Shown piece after piece: positions 8,249 through 17,199 of a stretch of 64,000 bases of DNA (position 1 is the first letter of the stretch; each line of letters starts with the position of its first letter). A model generated the notes under the pieces. The model was not told the DNA's origin, did not search any database, and saw nothing but the letters and a program-made list of their open reading frames with translations. This DNA is from CAIYUC01 sp963682005 (GTDB lineage Bacteria; Bacteroidota; Bacteroidia; Bacteroidales; FEN-979), in NCBI GenBank assembly GCA_963682005.1, contig OY820914.1:1302001-1366000 (forward strand), written 5' to 3'. The position numbers and the translations under genes are program-made.

Positions 8249-10126
8249 TTACCGACTCAAGAATACCATTAATACAGCTATATCTGAAGGAGAAACACCG
8301 CTTATCCGGGAAGCCTGTCCTATTGTCCCGGGTCTGATACGACTCAACTTTTCCCTTGCCTCAAGAGAAAGAGATGTTAGATCCAGGTAATTGAAATCAC
8401 TTTTCAGGGGAATATCACCAAATTTCAATAGTTTTTCAGCAATCTCCATCTCTTTTCCTATATAGCTTTCGTATTTGATTTTTATTTCAGCCTCTTCAAG
8501 GTCTTCCTCTGCAACTGAGCCCAGGGATTCTACAAATCCTGACATTGGGGAGTAATTCCTCAGGAGGTCATAAATGCATATCTGGGGACGCAGAAGCAGA
8601 CTGAAAAGCCGGGTACTTTGAGAAATGCCCGGTGTTTCTTTACGAAGCAAGATCGGGTTTGCTTCTTCCTGTGTAATCACTTGTTGATTTAGAAATGCTA
8701 TTATTTTAGTAATTCTATCGTATTTTCCGGAGAGGTTATTCAGCCGATCCTTTGATGCAAGCCCGATATTATATGACAAAGGGGTCAATCTTTCATCTGC
8801 ATTATCCTGGCGGAGCAATATTCTGTATTCTGCCCGTGAAGTAAACATCCTGTAAGGCTCATCGGTTCCTTTGGTGATAAGGTCGTCTATAAGTACTCCA
8901 ATGTACGCCTGGGATCTCGAAAGAATCAATGCAGGCTTCCCCGAAATCTTAAGATGAGCATTGATTCCTGCCATGAGTCCCTGCCCCGCAGCCTCTTCAT
9001 AACCGGTTGTTCCATTGATCTGCCCCGCGAAATAGAGATTCTCCACTGTTTTTGTTTCCAGGGTAAAATTCAATTGGTAGGGGGGAAAATAATCATATTC
9101 TATTGCATAACCAGGCCTAAAAAATTTAGCCTTTTCAAATCCATCTACCTGCCTCAGTGCCTCAAATTGGATTTCCTGTGGAAGGGATGAAGAAAAACCA
9201 TTTACGTAATACTCAACTGTATTCCAGCCTTCCGGTTCTATAAAAAGCTGGTGATGATCCTTGTCCGAAAATCTCTCAATTTTATCTTCTATTGAAGGAC
9301 AATATCTTGGTCCGCGACCAGATATTCGCCCCGTAAAAAGAGGTGATTTATCAAATCCTTTCTTCAGGATATCATGAACACGCAAATTTGTATTTGTAAG
9401 AAAGCAGCTTCTCTGAACTTTTAATTTATGCTTTTCAAGAAATGAAAAACATTTTGGATCTTCATCGCCCTTCTGCTCTGTCATTTTTGAAAAGTCTACA
9501 GACCTGCCGTCAATTCTGACTGGGGTTCCTGTCTTCATTCTTCCTGCTTGAAATCCAATCTCTTTCAAGTTTTCTGTAAGTCCCTTTGATGACTTCTCCC
9601 CTATCCTTCCTCCTGACAGCTTCTGGTCTCCGATATAGATAATTCCGTTCAAAAATGTACCGTTTGTAAGTATAACAGCTTTGGAATAAATTATATTCCC
9701 AAGCTGAGTTTTCACACCTACAACCATATTTTCTTTTACGACTACTTCTGTGACTGAGTCCTGCCAGAAATCAAGGTTTGATTCTTGCTCCAGAATACTC
9801 CTCCATTTTACAGAAAACAGGGAACGATCATTTTGTGCACGAGGACTCCACATAGCCGGACCTTTGGATTTATTCAGCATTCTGAACTGGATCATTGTGG
9901 CATCTGAAACAATACCAGTATTTCCTCCCAATGCATCGATTTCCCGAACTATTTGTCCTTTTGCAATTCCTCCAATTGAGGGGTTACATGACATTTGTGC
10001 CATGTTAGTCATGTTCATTGTAATCAACAGGACACGAGAGCCCAATTTAGATGCTGCTGCTGCGGCCTCACATCCTGCATGTCCGGCCCCGACAACGATT
10101 ATATCATATTTGGCTTTATCATCCAT
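8249..10126 (-). CDS. mnmG: tRNA uridine-5-carboxymethylaminomethyl modification enzyme MnmG
   Basis: 625 residues, the full family length. The N-terminal FAD-binding dinucleotide fold is clear (VVGAGHAGCEAAAAASKLG, residues 11-29), followed by the hallmark CNPSIGGIAKGQIVREIDALGG near residue 47 and the FYAGQINGTTGYEEAAGQGL region near 370, and ending in the GidA-associated helical domain. With MnmE it installs the cmnm5 group on U34 of several tRNAs, using FAD, NADH, glycine and methylene-tetrahydrofolate. The gene is commonly near parAB and the origin in bacteria, which fits the parS sites at both of its ends. The start codon overlaps the last base of the upstream parS, so the usual ribosome-binding region is occupied by the palindrome. 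A -7 element at 10162-10169 would give a short leader containing that parS. Confidence 0.95.
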   Translation of the reverse strand: MDDKAKYDIIVVGAGHAGCEAAAAASKLGSRVLLITMNMTNMAQMSCNPSIGGIAKGQIVREIDALGGNTGIVSDATMIQFRMLNKSKGPAMWSPRAQNDRSLFSVKWRSILEQESNLDFWQDSVTEVVVKENMVVGVKTQLGNIIYSKAVILTNGTFLNGIIYIGDQKLSGGRIGEKSSKGLTENLKEIGFQAGRMKTGTPVRIDGRSVDFSKMTEQKGDEDPKCFSFLEKHKLKVQRSCFLTNTNLRVHDILKKGFDKSPLFTGRISGRGPRYCPSIEDKIERFSDKDHHQLFIEPEGWNTVEYYVNGFSSSLPQEIQFEALRQVDGFEKAKFFRPGYAIEYDYFPPYQLNFTLETKTVENLYFAGQINGTTGYEEAAGQGLMAGINAHLKISGKPALILSRSQAYIGVLIDDLITKGTDEPYRMFTSRAEYRILLRQDNADERLTPLSYNIGLASKDRLNNLSGKYDRITKIIAFLNQQVITQEEANPILLRKETPGISQSTRLFSLLLRPQICIYDLLRNYSPMSGFVESLGSVAEEDLEEAEIKIKYESYIGKEMEIAEKLLKFGDIPLKSDFNYLDLTSLSLEAREKLSRIRPGTIGQASRISGVSPSDIAVLMVFLSR

Positions 10127-10141
10127 GTTCCACGTGAAACA
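10126..10141. promoter_or_regulatory. parS ParB binding site overlapping mnmG start
   Basis: TGTTCCACGTGAAACA is an exact match to the consensus TGTTNCACGTGAAACA. It covers the leader just upstream of the mnmG ATG and shares one base with it. ParB bound here could affect mnmG expression as well as nucleate the partition complex. Confidence 0.92.
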
Positions 10142-10513
10142 ATTAATTTCTTTATCCTTTGCAAAGATACAGATTACAACCCTATTATCATTTTTGATTC
10201 CATGACGCCACTTACGTTTAATGCGAGAAAAAAATTTTAAACACGCTTATAGTATTGTAATTGTGGCGTTTACGTAGCTCATAGTAGCCATAACCCACAC
10301 TTTTAACATTGGTTGATGTCCTTTGAAAATTACTTCCGGTATACGAAGTAATCAAATAAGAATTCTTCTAATGCGGAGATCGATATTTTACAATTGTTGT
10401 TGCGTTTTCTGCGGAAACTTCATTGTGCATTTCAACCGTTTATTCTTTCTAAAAATCCGGTTTAAATCTTGTCTGAAGACCCTTTTTCCAGAACGTCCAT
10501 GATAGATGGCTTG
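10142..10513. promoter_or_regulatory. mnmG-ybeY intergenic with candidate mnmG promoter
   Basis: A 372-base non-coding stretch. On the minus strand the sequence TATCTTTG at 10169-10162 fits the Bacteroidota -7 consensus TAnnTTTG and would start RNA near 10155; no matching -33 TTG is at the right distance, so the call is partial. The remainder is AT-rich and shows no ORF, tRNA or clear terminator. It is long for this otherwise compact gene block. Confidence 0.4.
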
Positions 10514-10942
10514 TCACAATGTCAACTCTTTCAAATAAGAGTCTTCTTTCGTTCTCATTTCCATTTTTTCTGCCTTTGAACCATCTTTATATCCTATTAG
10601 ATGCAAAACTCCATGAACCATAACCCGATGTAATTCTTCTGAAAAAGAAACCTTGTATTTAAGAGCATTCTCCCTGATCCTGTCAACACTGATATAGATG
10701 TCCCCAGAAATACTATCGATCTTCTCTGAAAAGGAAAATGTAAGTATATCTGTCAGGTTCAGATGCCCAAGGTAGGATTTATTCAACTCAAAAAGATACT
10801 CATCATTACAGAAAATAAAATTTACGTACCATGGCTTTTTATTCTCTTTCAAAATAACATTATTCAGCCAAACCCGTAATTTTCCTTTTCCACTAAGGTA
10901 GAATTTAACATTTTCCGTAAAAAACTGGATCTTTTGGCTCAA
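10514..10942 (-). CDS. ybeY: Endoribonuclease YbeY (rRNA maturation factor)
   Basis: 142 residues. YbeY is a single-strand endoribonuclease for 16S rRNA 3'-end maturation and ribosome quality control. The zinc motif is HGVLHLIGYKD near residues 109-119, followed by the family's acidic tail (EKMEMRTKEDSYLKEL). The textbook motif is HGxLHLxGYDH, so the third ligand position here is not histidine; from memory this KD form is usual in Bacteroidota, so it is not a sign of decay. No in-frame ATG occurs near the N terminus. The TTG at 10942 gives a protein starting MSQKIQFFTENVKF, which aligns with how homologues begin. It lies 9 bases after the RsbW-like gene and is likely co-transcribed with it. 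Confidence 0.88.
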   Translation of the reverse strand: MSQKIQFFTENVKFYLSGKGKLRVWLNNVILKENKKPWYVNFIFCNDEYLFELNKSYLGHLNLTDILTFSFSEKIDSISGDIYISVDRIRENALKYKVSFSEELHRVMVHGVLHLIGYKDGSKAEKMEMRTKEDSYLKELTL

Positions 10943-10951
10943 AGGAAGATC

Positions 10952-11437
10952 TTAAACTAACGTTTTTTGCTTATTGAAATAAAGCTGAACCTGGTTTTTC
11001 CTTATGATTGAAGTTTCAGGGTTAATTCCTGAAGTGTTAAATATCATTTCGATTTGACTTCCTTTCTCATTGAACACGATAACATCGGCTAGTGTTCTAA
11101 TAAGAAAAAGGCCTTTCCCCTGATAAAAGTCATCCTGGCAGATCGCATCAATCGGACTAGGGATCTCAGCATGATTGAAGCCGTTTCCCTGATCCTCGAC
11201 CGTTATACTTATTCCAAATGGAATCCTTTTCACAGAGACTGTAACTTTTTTTTCAGGATTGCTTTTGTTTCCGTGGACAATTCCATTAGAAACGGCTTCT
11301 TCAACCGCAACCATTATGTTTCCAAAATAATTACCATGGATATTATACAAATCACAGATGTCTTCGACAAACTTTACAACTCTCTGCATGTTACCGGAAG
11401 AGGAAGCAATTTTTAGTTTTATTTCCTGCTTTTTCAT
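10952..11437 (-). CDS. RsbW-like GHKL ATP-binding regulator
   Basis: 161 residues with a single HATPase_c domain of the anti-sigma/serine kinase (RsbW/SpoIIAB) type. The N-box is VEEAVSNGIVHGNK near residue 46-59, the G1 loop DQGNGFN near 83, and the G2 region YQGKGLFLIRTLAD near 107. No histidine phospho-acceptor, membrane helix or STAS domain is present. In this phylum such small proteins are encoded just upstream of ybeY and often near mnmG; the target is not known because partner-switching anti-sigma systems are not well mapped here. The role as a kinase or binding switch for an anti-anti-sigma partner is inferred from the fold. Confidence 0.75.
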   Translation of the reverse strand: MKKQEIKLKIASSSGNMQRVVKFVEDICDLYNIHGNYFGNIMVAVEEAVSNGIVHGNKSNPEKKVTVSVKRIPFGISITVEDQGNGFNHAEIPSPIDAICQDDFYQGKGLFLIRTLADVIVFNEKGSQIEMIFNTSGINPETSIIRKNQVQLYFNKQKTLV

Positions 11438-11552
11438 AGGTCCCAGATTTTAAATAAACATCTTACCAACACTATCTCCTTGTCTGTTATAGCCGGAGGA
11501 ATGAAGATAAACTATCCTTCACAAATTATTCGGCCGTTCAATCCTTCTTTGC

Positions 11553-14500
11553 CTACTTTTCAAACTTTAAAAAGTATTCATTAATTTTGTTCTTATAAAA
11601 ATACCTATAAGACGGTTGAACTGTTTTTAGTAATTCAGTTGATGTTGTTTTTTGTATGTTATACTGAAAATTTGATTTAGGGTTACTGAAATTCCCTTCT
11701 TTTGCTTCAGTAGATTGCCTTTTTTCCTCCTGCCCTCTTTTCAACTCTGCTTTTTCAGAATCTAAAAGCCGTGTAAGTATTTCATTCTGCCTGTTTAACG
11801 TTTCCTGAAGAATTTTTCGGTTCACCAGGTCCTTCTCGGTTTGTTCCATCTGTTTCATGGCTCCATTCAGGCTGTTTTGATCTTTTACGCCTTCTTCGTT
11901 TAATTGTTCCATATATTTTCCCATCTGGTTACGGATGGCTTCCTGTTCAGCAGCCATTCGCGCCAGTTGTTCGCTCATTTGACGATTCCCGGATTTTCCA
12001 TATTTCTGCATTCCTTCTTTCTGGGAATCCATTTGTTCCTTTAGTTTTTTCAGCTCCTTGTTTAAATTTTCCTGCATTTGCCGCATGCTCTTCATCGACA
12101 TTTTTCCTCCGGATTTACCGCTTTTACACGAGGAAGATTTCCCGCTCTTAGAACAGGAACTTTGCATATTGCTTTCCATTTGCTTCAATGCTTCAGAAAG
12201 CAAAAGGGCCAGATTATTAACGGAAGTCATTACGTATTGCTGCTTGGCTGTGGCAAGCTGAATATTCCTTGTATTTAAATTACTCACAGCATCCTCTATG
12301 TTCTGGTTTACACTTGATACTTCCCGCATGATATAAGGTTTGATCATGATCTGTCTTTTGGCAAGTTGAAACAGCGAATCCTCCACCGACGACATATCAT
12401 CTTTAAGGTCCTTCTGATCCTGAATAATTGCAAGGTATTTTGGGTCAGTCCGCTGCACAATCTGTGTTTTTCTCATTAGATCTTCCTGATCAAAAGAAAT
12501 ACTGACGAGATCCTGAAGAATTTGACGTAATCGCTCCATGTCCTCCCCTGCTTCTTCGCTTTCCATTTCTTCCGCTGCGGATTCAAGCTTCTGGGAAAGA
12601 GACTTCATGCCCTTGGAGGCTTTTTTCTGTGACTGATTAGCGCTTTTATTCTCCTTTTTGTTCAGTGATTCTGAGCTTTTATTCAGGTCATTCTTTATCT
12701 CCTCCTCTTCCTTTTTGGTATCTGGCATTTTATTCGGTTCTTCAAGTTCACTGTTTTTCTTATTCAGATCATCGAGATCTTGTTTCATTTTATCAAATTC
12801 ATCATTGATCTCCTTCTGGTCGGATGAAAGTTTTTCATTACTACTTTCTTTCTTTTCCGTTTCATCTGAAAGCTTGTCTTGCTTTTCTGCCAGTTTATTC
12901 AACCTGTCTATGGCTTCTGACAGGTTTTTCTCAAATTCGATCTGTTTGAACAGTTCTAGGGACCGGTCGAGTTGCTTCTCAAGATCCTTGTTACTGAACT
13001 TCATTTTTTCGAGCATATCGCTGATCTTGTTCTTATCTATCTTATCCAGCATGTTTTTCAGCTCATCGATCATTTTTTTTGTTTCATCATCCATTACTTC
13101 ATTGAACAGCTGGTTAAGCTGCTTTTGCTTATCCATAATGGTCGGATCAATGTTTTTATATTGCTCTTCATAATTGTTTTTTTTCTCATTTTCCTGCTGA
13201 AGATTATCAAGATTTTCTTTCAGTTCCTTCTGTCTTTCAATTAAATCCTCAATCTGTTTTTTATCCTGCCAGTTCAGCGTCGATTTCTCAACCAGTTTCT
13301 TATTTAATTCATCGATTTGTTGCTGAAGCTTTTTTGCTTCCACAATAGAATTTTCAAGGGTTTTTGTGATTGTCTGTTCCTGTTTTGCCGTAAGCTGTTC
13401 TATCTCCTTTAACGATGGCGCTTTGAAGTTGAACATCCCCGACCTGGCACATTTCGGTCCATGGATTCCATCATTGTCACACACTTCAAAATAATAATCC
13501 ATTTCGTCACCCGGGTTTTTTATAATCCGGGAAAGATCGACGGAGTAATAAAATGGTTGCTGATTCAGATATCTGTTTAGTGAAAGATTTTCGGTGTAAG
13601 ACTGCTTCGTTGCCAAGTCCCCGTGATTAGTGACAGTATAGTTGAAGGTAAGCCTGCTGAAGCCGTAATCATCCTTTATTATCCCTTCAAAGAAAAGCCT
13701 CGATTTTGCAGCTGTATCCTTAACCTCTGCAGCCATTATTGAAGGGTGTGCATCCGGGATAACAGTAATCTGGTATGCAAGCGAATCATTTTTACGGGAA
13801 TAGGAATTATCCGGCCTGATGATATAACGCTGGCTCTTCATTGTGGTTGTGCTAAATTCGAATTTGTTCCCGTCTTTCCTGGTTAGCACTCTTGTCACAG
13901 TATCAAGCCGGAACATGATCTCATCAACATCCTTGGTATAAATTTTCCAGGTGATTACCGTTCCTTCAGGAACAATTATATCGCCCGTATTCTCAAGGGT
14001 TTCATTTTTTCTTACCAGGTAGGAAGGATAGTTCAGGTCAACGTCATAGTTGAGAATTGTTGGCTTCGGATAAACCTTTAAAATATATGCCTCCGAATGG
14101 AATTTGCCGGCAATAAGGCTGAACTCTTTTGTCCGCTGAACAGCTTTAAAAGTAAAAGAGAAGAGAACATTGTTTTCCTTTTCAAGCTTGAAAGTGGTTC
14201 CCTCAGATTGTAGATAAACTTCGTCAGGCACCTTTTCCCCCGTCACTTTAACATGCAATGTAAAATCTTCCTGCTGAAAAGCCTCAAGCGTTTTATTAAG
14301 GATCAGTATATGATAGGGCATATCAACTGCAAATTCCTTATTGTGTCTAATGATTCGTTCCGTCGGACGGGTTATCAGTGAGGGGGAGATAAGTGTGATC
14401 ATGAGTAGCATGAACAACGGGGGTAAAAGGTACTTAAGGAATCGTTTATTCTTCGAAAGATCAATAGCACTAACAAATGGAATTGGCCTGAGCAGGTTGA

Positions 14501-14909
14501 TCTTCTGTTCGATTCCGGCCCTGAGTAAATCAATATTTTCGGTCGGAAAATCACTTAGTTTTTTCAGCTGCAGTGTATTCAGCAGCTTATCCCGTATTTC
14601 CGGGAAATGAGTTCCGATGATCTCTGAGGCCTGTTCATATGAAATGATTTTTCCGATCTTTTTCAGCCGTAAAAGCGGATCGGTAACAAAAACGAGAACT
14701 ACTGCAATATTGGCAATGATGAAAAGGTAAAACATTATCGTTCTGACGACAGGACCGAAATGTCCAAAGTACTCAAAAGCCGTAATGAGGAGGTATGTAA
14801 AAACCAAAATGCCTCCAAACAGGATAAGGCCTTTGAGAAGCTGATTCCTGTAGTATTTTCTGATAAACTCATCCAGCTTTTGGATAAGTATCTGATAATT
14901 ATCCGGCAT
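11553..14909 (-). CDS. DUF4175-type membrane protein with long coiled coil
   Basis: 1118 residues. Three membrane helices lie near residues 24-48, 55-80 and 160-178. A beta-rich extracytoplasmic region follows to about residue 510. Then come roughly 450 residues of Lys/Glu/Gln/Asn-rich coiled coil with many heptads (for example QIDELNKKLVEKS and MSEQLARMAAEQEAIRNQ), including a Ser/Lys/Gly/Cys-rich patch near 925-945, and a short Tyr/Phe/Asn-rich tail. This matches the large DUF4175 proteins conserved across Bacteroidota, whose function is unknown; an envelope-scaffold role is a guess from shape. It is the first gene of the leftward block. A -7 element TAACTTTG at 14968-14961 suggests its promoter, back to back with that of cysC. 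Confidence 0.75.
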   Translation of the reverse strand: MPDNYQILIQKLDEFIRKYYRNQLLKGLILFGGILVFTYLLITAFEYFGHFGPVVRTIMFYLFIIANIAVVLVFVTDPLLRLKKIGKIISYEQASEIIGTHFPEIRDKLLNTLQLKKLSDFPTENIDLLRAGIEQKINLLRPIPFVSAIDLSKNKRFLKYLLPPLFMLLMITLISPSLITRPTERIIRHNKEFAVDMPYHILILNKTLEAFQQEDFTLHVKVTGEKVPDEVYLQSEGTTFKLEKENNVLFSFTFKAVQRTKEFSLIAGKFHSEAYILKVYPKPTILNYDVDLNYPSYLVRKNETLENTGDIIVPEGTVITWKIYTKDVDEIMFRLDTVTRVLTRKDGNKFEFSTTTMKSQRYIIRPDNSYSRKNDSLAYQITVIPDAHPSIMAAEVKDTAAKSRLFFEGIIKDDYGFSRLTFNYTVTNHGDLATKQSYTENLSLNRYLNQQPFYYSVDLSRIIKNPGDEMDYYFEVCDNDGIHGPKCARSGMFNFKAPSLKEIEQLTAKQEQTITKTLENSIVEAKKLQQQIDELNKKLVEKSTLNWQDKKQIEDLIERQKELKENLDNLQQENEKKNNYEEQYKNIDPTIMDKQKQLNQLFNEVMDDETKKMIDELKNMLDKIDKNKISDMLEKMKFSNKDLEKQLDRSLELFKQIEFEKNLSEAIDRLNKLAEKQDKLSDETEKKESSNEKLSSDQKEINDEFDKMKQDLDDLNKKNSELEEPNKMPDTKKEEEEIKNDLNKSSESLNKKENKSANQSQKKASKGMKSLSQKLESAAEEMESEEAGEDMERLRQILQDLVSISFDQEDLMRKTQIVQRTDPKYLAIIQDQKDLKDDMSSVEDSLFQLAKRQIMIKPYIMREVSSVNQNIEDAVSNLNTRNIQLATAKQQYVMTSVNNLALLLSEALKQMESNMQSSCSKSGKSSSCKSGKSGGKMSMKSMRQMQENLNKELKKLKEQMDSQKEGMQKYGKSGNRQMSEQLARMAAEQEAIRNQMGKYMEQLNEEGVKDQNSLNGAMKQMEQTEKDLVNRKILQETLNRQNEILTRLLDSEKAELKRGQEEKRQSTEAKEGNFSNPKSNFQYNIQKTTSTELLKTVQPSYRYFYKNKINEYFLKFEK

Positions 14910-14960
14910 TTCGATTTTTCTTTATGGTTAAACGTATTTTATGTCTGATTATTTTTATTG

Positions 14961-15019
14961 CAAAGTTAACAAACAGCGCGATTTTTGATTCGTCAGAAAA
15001 TAAAAATAAGCTAATTTTG
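14961..15019. promoter_or_regulatory. Divergent -7 elements for DUF4175 gene and cysC
   Basis: On the minus strand, 14968-14961 reads TAACTTTG; on the plus strand, 15012-15019 reads TAATTTTG. Both fit TAnnTTTG and would give leaders of roughly 40-50 and 30 bases. A TTTG at 14984-14987 is 24 bases from the plus-strand -7 box, longer than the usual 19-21, so the -33 parts are not convincing. Confidence 0.4.
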
Positions 15020-15056
15020 CAGCCCTACTTTTCACTTATTCAATACATAACTATAA

Positions 15057-15653
15057 ATGAATTTGTTTTTCTCTGATAAATCACCTGTTAGTCGTACTGA
15101 AAAAGAAGTCAAATTGAACCAGCATGCCAAAGCTCTTTGGTTTACAGGATTGTCCGGGTCAGGAAAGTCAACACTGGGTCTTGCCCTTGAGCGGGAATTG
15201 TTCTCCAGAGGGTACCATGTCCAGATCCTTGATGGCGACCTTGTCAGGATGGGGATCAATAACAACCTCACATTTTCGGTCATTGACCGGATTGAGAACA
15301 TCCGGCGTATTGCGGAGGTTACGAAATTGTTCATCCAGAACGGGATTATCGTGATCGATTGCTTTATCAGTCCGACAAATGATATCCGGTCATTGGCAAA
15401 AAGCATCATCGGCCCGGATGATTTTATTGAGATTTTCCTCGATATTTCTTTAGAAGCCTGCGAAGCCCGCGATACAAAGGGGCTGTATGCAAAGGCAAGA
15501 TCCGGATTGATCAAGGAATTCACAGGGATTGATTCCCCTTTTGATATTCCTGCAGAGGCAGATTTGTCATTAAAAACAGGAGAACTGACGATCGATCAAT
15601 CTGTTGAAAAGATCCTTCAGATTATTTTACCAAAAATTGAGTTTCGTCGTTAA
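15057..15653 (+). CDS. cysC: Adenylyl-sulfate kinase-type protein CysC
   Basis: 198 residues, the usual length. The Walker A loop GLSGSGKST is near residue 33, and the family signature DRIENIRRIAEVTKLF near 80. The substrate-side signature RDTKGLYAKARSGLIKEFTGIDSPF near 143-167 is the CysC C-terminal motif. The reaction would be ATP plus APS to PAPS in the cytoplasm. Two departures are visible: the DGDN motif reads DGDLVR near residue 61, and the SPYR segment reads SPTNDIR. The loss of the DGDN asparagine could alter APS binding. There is no cysD/cysN, cysH or sulfotransferase nearby; gltX follows after 16 bases. The supply of APS and use of PAPS are therefore not explained by this window. 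Confidence 0.82.
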   Translation: MNLFFSDKSPVSRTEKEVKLNQHAKALWFTGLSGSGKSTLGLALERELFSRGYHVQILDGDLVRMGINNNLTFSVIDRIENIRRIAEVTKLFIQNGIIVIDCFISPTNDIRSLAKSIIGPDDFIEIFLDISLEACEARDTKGLYAKARSGLIKEFTGIDSPFDIPAEADLSLKTGELTIDQSVEKILQIILPKIEFRR

Positions 15654-15669
15654 TTAATAATCAGCAAAT

Positions 15670-17199
15670 ATGGAAAAAAGTGCTGTCCGTGTCCGGTTCG
15701 CTCCAAGTCCAACCGGACCATTACATATCGGGGGAGTCAGGACCGCCCTGTACAATTACCTGTTTGCAAAGACCCACGGAGGAACACTTATCCTTCGGAT
15801 CGAAGACACTGATCAAAACCGATATGTCCCTACAGCAGAGGAATATATCAGGGAATCGCTTGCCTGGTGCGGGATTGTTTTTGACGAAGACCCATGGAAA
15901 GGTGGCTCCTTTGGTCCTTACCGGCAATCGGAACGAAAAGGGATATACCGTCAATATGCTGACCAACTTGTTTCTTCCGGCCATGCCTATTATGCATTCG
16001 ATACGGAAGAGGAACTGGAACAGATGCGTGAACGGTTGAAACATTCCGCCCCGGAGAACGCCCAGTACGGACCATTGACAAGGATGTCCATGAAGAATTC
16101 TTTGTCCCTGGGGGAGGCAGAAGCCCGGATGTTGCTTGACCAGGGTGTACATTATGTGATCCGGATCAAAATTCCGGAGAATGAGGAAGTAAAAGTATCT
16201 GACCTGATCAGGGGCGACGTTGTTGTTCATTCCAATAACCTTGATGATAAAGTTCTGTTCAAGTCTGACGGGTGGCCAACCTATCACCTTGCAAATATTG
16301 TTGACGATCACCTGATGAAGATCACGCATGTGATACGTGGTGAGGAATGGTTGCCGTCAGCCCCTCTGCATGTATTATTATACCGTTACATGGGATGGGA
16401 AAATGAGATGCCTTTTTTTGCACATCTTCCATTATTGCTCAAACCTGATGGTAATGGCAAGCTCAGCAAGCGGGATGGCGACCGGCTTGGGTTTCCTGTT
16501 TTCCCTTTGCAATGGAAAGATCCGAAGTCGAACGAAATTTCAAAAGGATATCGAGAAGAGGGGTATCTTCCCGAAGCGTTCATCAATATGCTGGCATTCC
16601 TTGGATGGAATCCAGGAACCGAACAGGAACTTTTTACGATGGATGAACTTATCCGCAATTTCACTATTGATCGTGTCGGAAAACACGGTTCCAAGTTCGA
16701 TCCTGAAAAAGCAAAATGGTACAACCATCAGTACATGATCAAAAAGAGTGATAATGAGTTGGTTGAAATGCTCAGCTTATTCATTCTCAGGCATGGTTTG
16801 TCATTTCAGCATGAATACATTTTAAAGGTATGTAAACTCATACGAGAACGGGCGCGCCTCATTCCTGACCTCTGGGACAATGCCTGGTTCTTCTTTCTTC
16901 CTCCTTCCACTTATAACCCCATGGTCCTTCAGAAAATCTGGAAACCAGATACCGGGTCTATTGTAAAATCATTTTCAGAGGAGCTGCATAAGTCAGGAGA
17001 ATTTACATCAGAAAGCCTTCATCCTTTTCTGGATGAATTTCTTGGCCGAACAGGATTAAAGATGGGTCAGCTTATGAATCCGCTGCGCATGCTCATTGTT
17101 GGGGATAACCAGGGACCGGGAATGATCGATATCATGATTGTTCTGGGCAAAGAGGAGGTAGAAAAAAGACTTATTTCTGGATTAGACCGGTTAGGTTAG
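15670..17199 (+). CDS. gltX: Glutamyl-tRNA synthetase
   Basis: 509 residues, full length. Class I signatures are in place: FAPSPTGPLHIGGVRTALYNYL near residues 10-31 (the HIGH-type motif reads HIGG) and KLSKRDGDRLGFPVFPL near 262-278 for KMSKS. The C-terminal half has the helical anticodon-binding cage of bacterial GluRS. It charges tRNA-Glu with glutamate. A glnS is also present in the window, so glutamine charging is probably direct here. It starts 16 bases after cysC, consistent with co-transcription. Confidence 0.96.
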   Translation: MEKSAVRVRFAPSPTGPLHIGGVRTALYNYLFAKTHGGTLILRIEDTDQNRYVPTAEEYIRESLAWCGIVFDEDPWKGGSFGPYRQSERKGIYRQYADQLVSSGHAYYAFDTEEELEQMRERLKHSAPENAQYGPLTRMSMKNSLSLGEAEARMLLDQGVHYVIRIKIPENEEVKVSDLIRGDVVVHSNNLDDKVLFKSDGWPTYHLANIVDDHLMKITHVIRGEEWLPSAPLHVLLYRYMGWENEMPFFAHLPLLLKPDGNGKLSKRDGDRLGFPVFPLQWKDPKSNEISKGYREEGYLPEAFINMLAFLGWNPGTEQELFTMDELIRNFTIDRVGKHGSKFDPEKAKWYNHQYMIKKSDNELVEMLSLFILRHGLSFQHEYILKVCKLIRERARLIPDLWDNAWFFFLPPSTYNPMVLQKIWKPDTGSIVKSFSEELHKSGEFTSESLHPFLDEFLGRTGLKMGQLMNPLRMLIVGDNQGPGMIDIMIVLGKEEVEKRLISGLDRLG

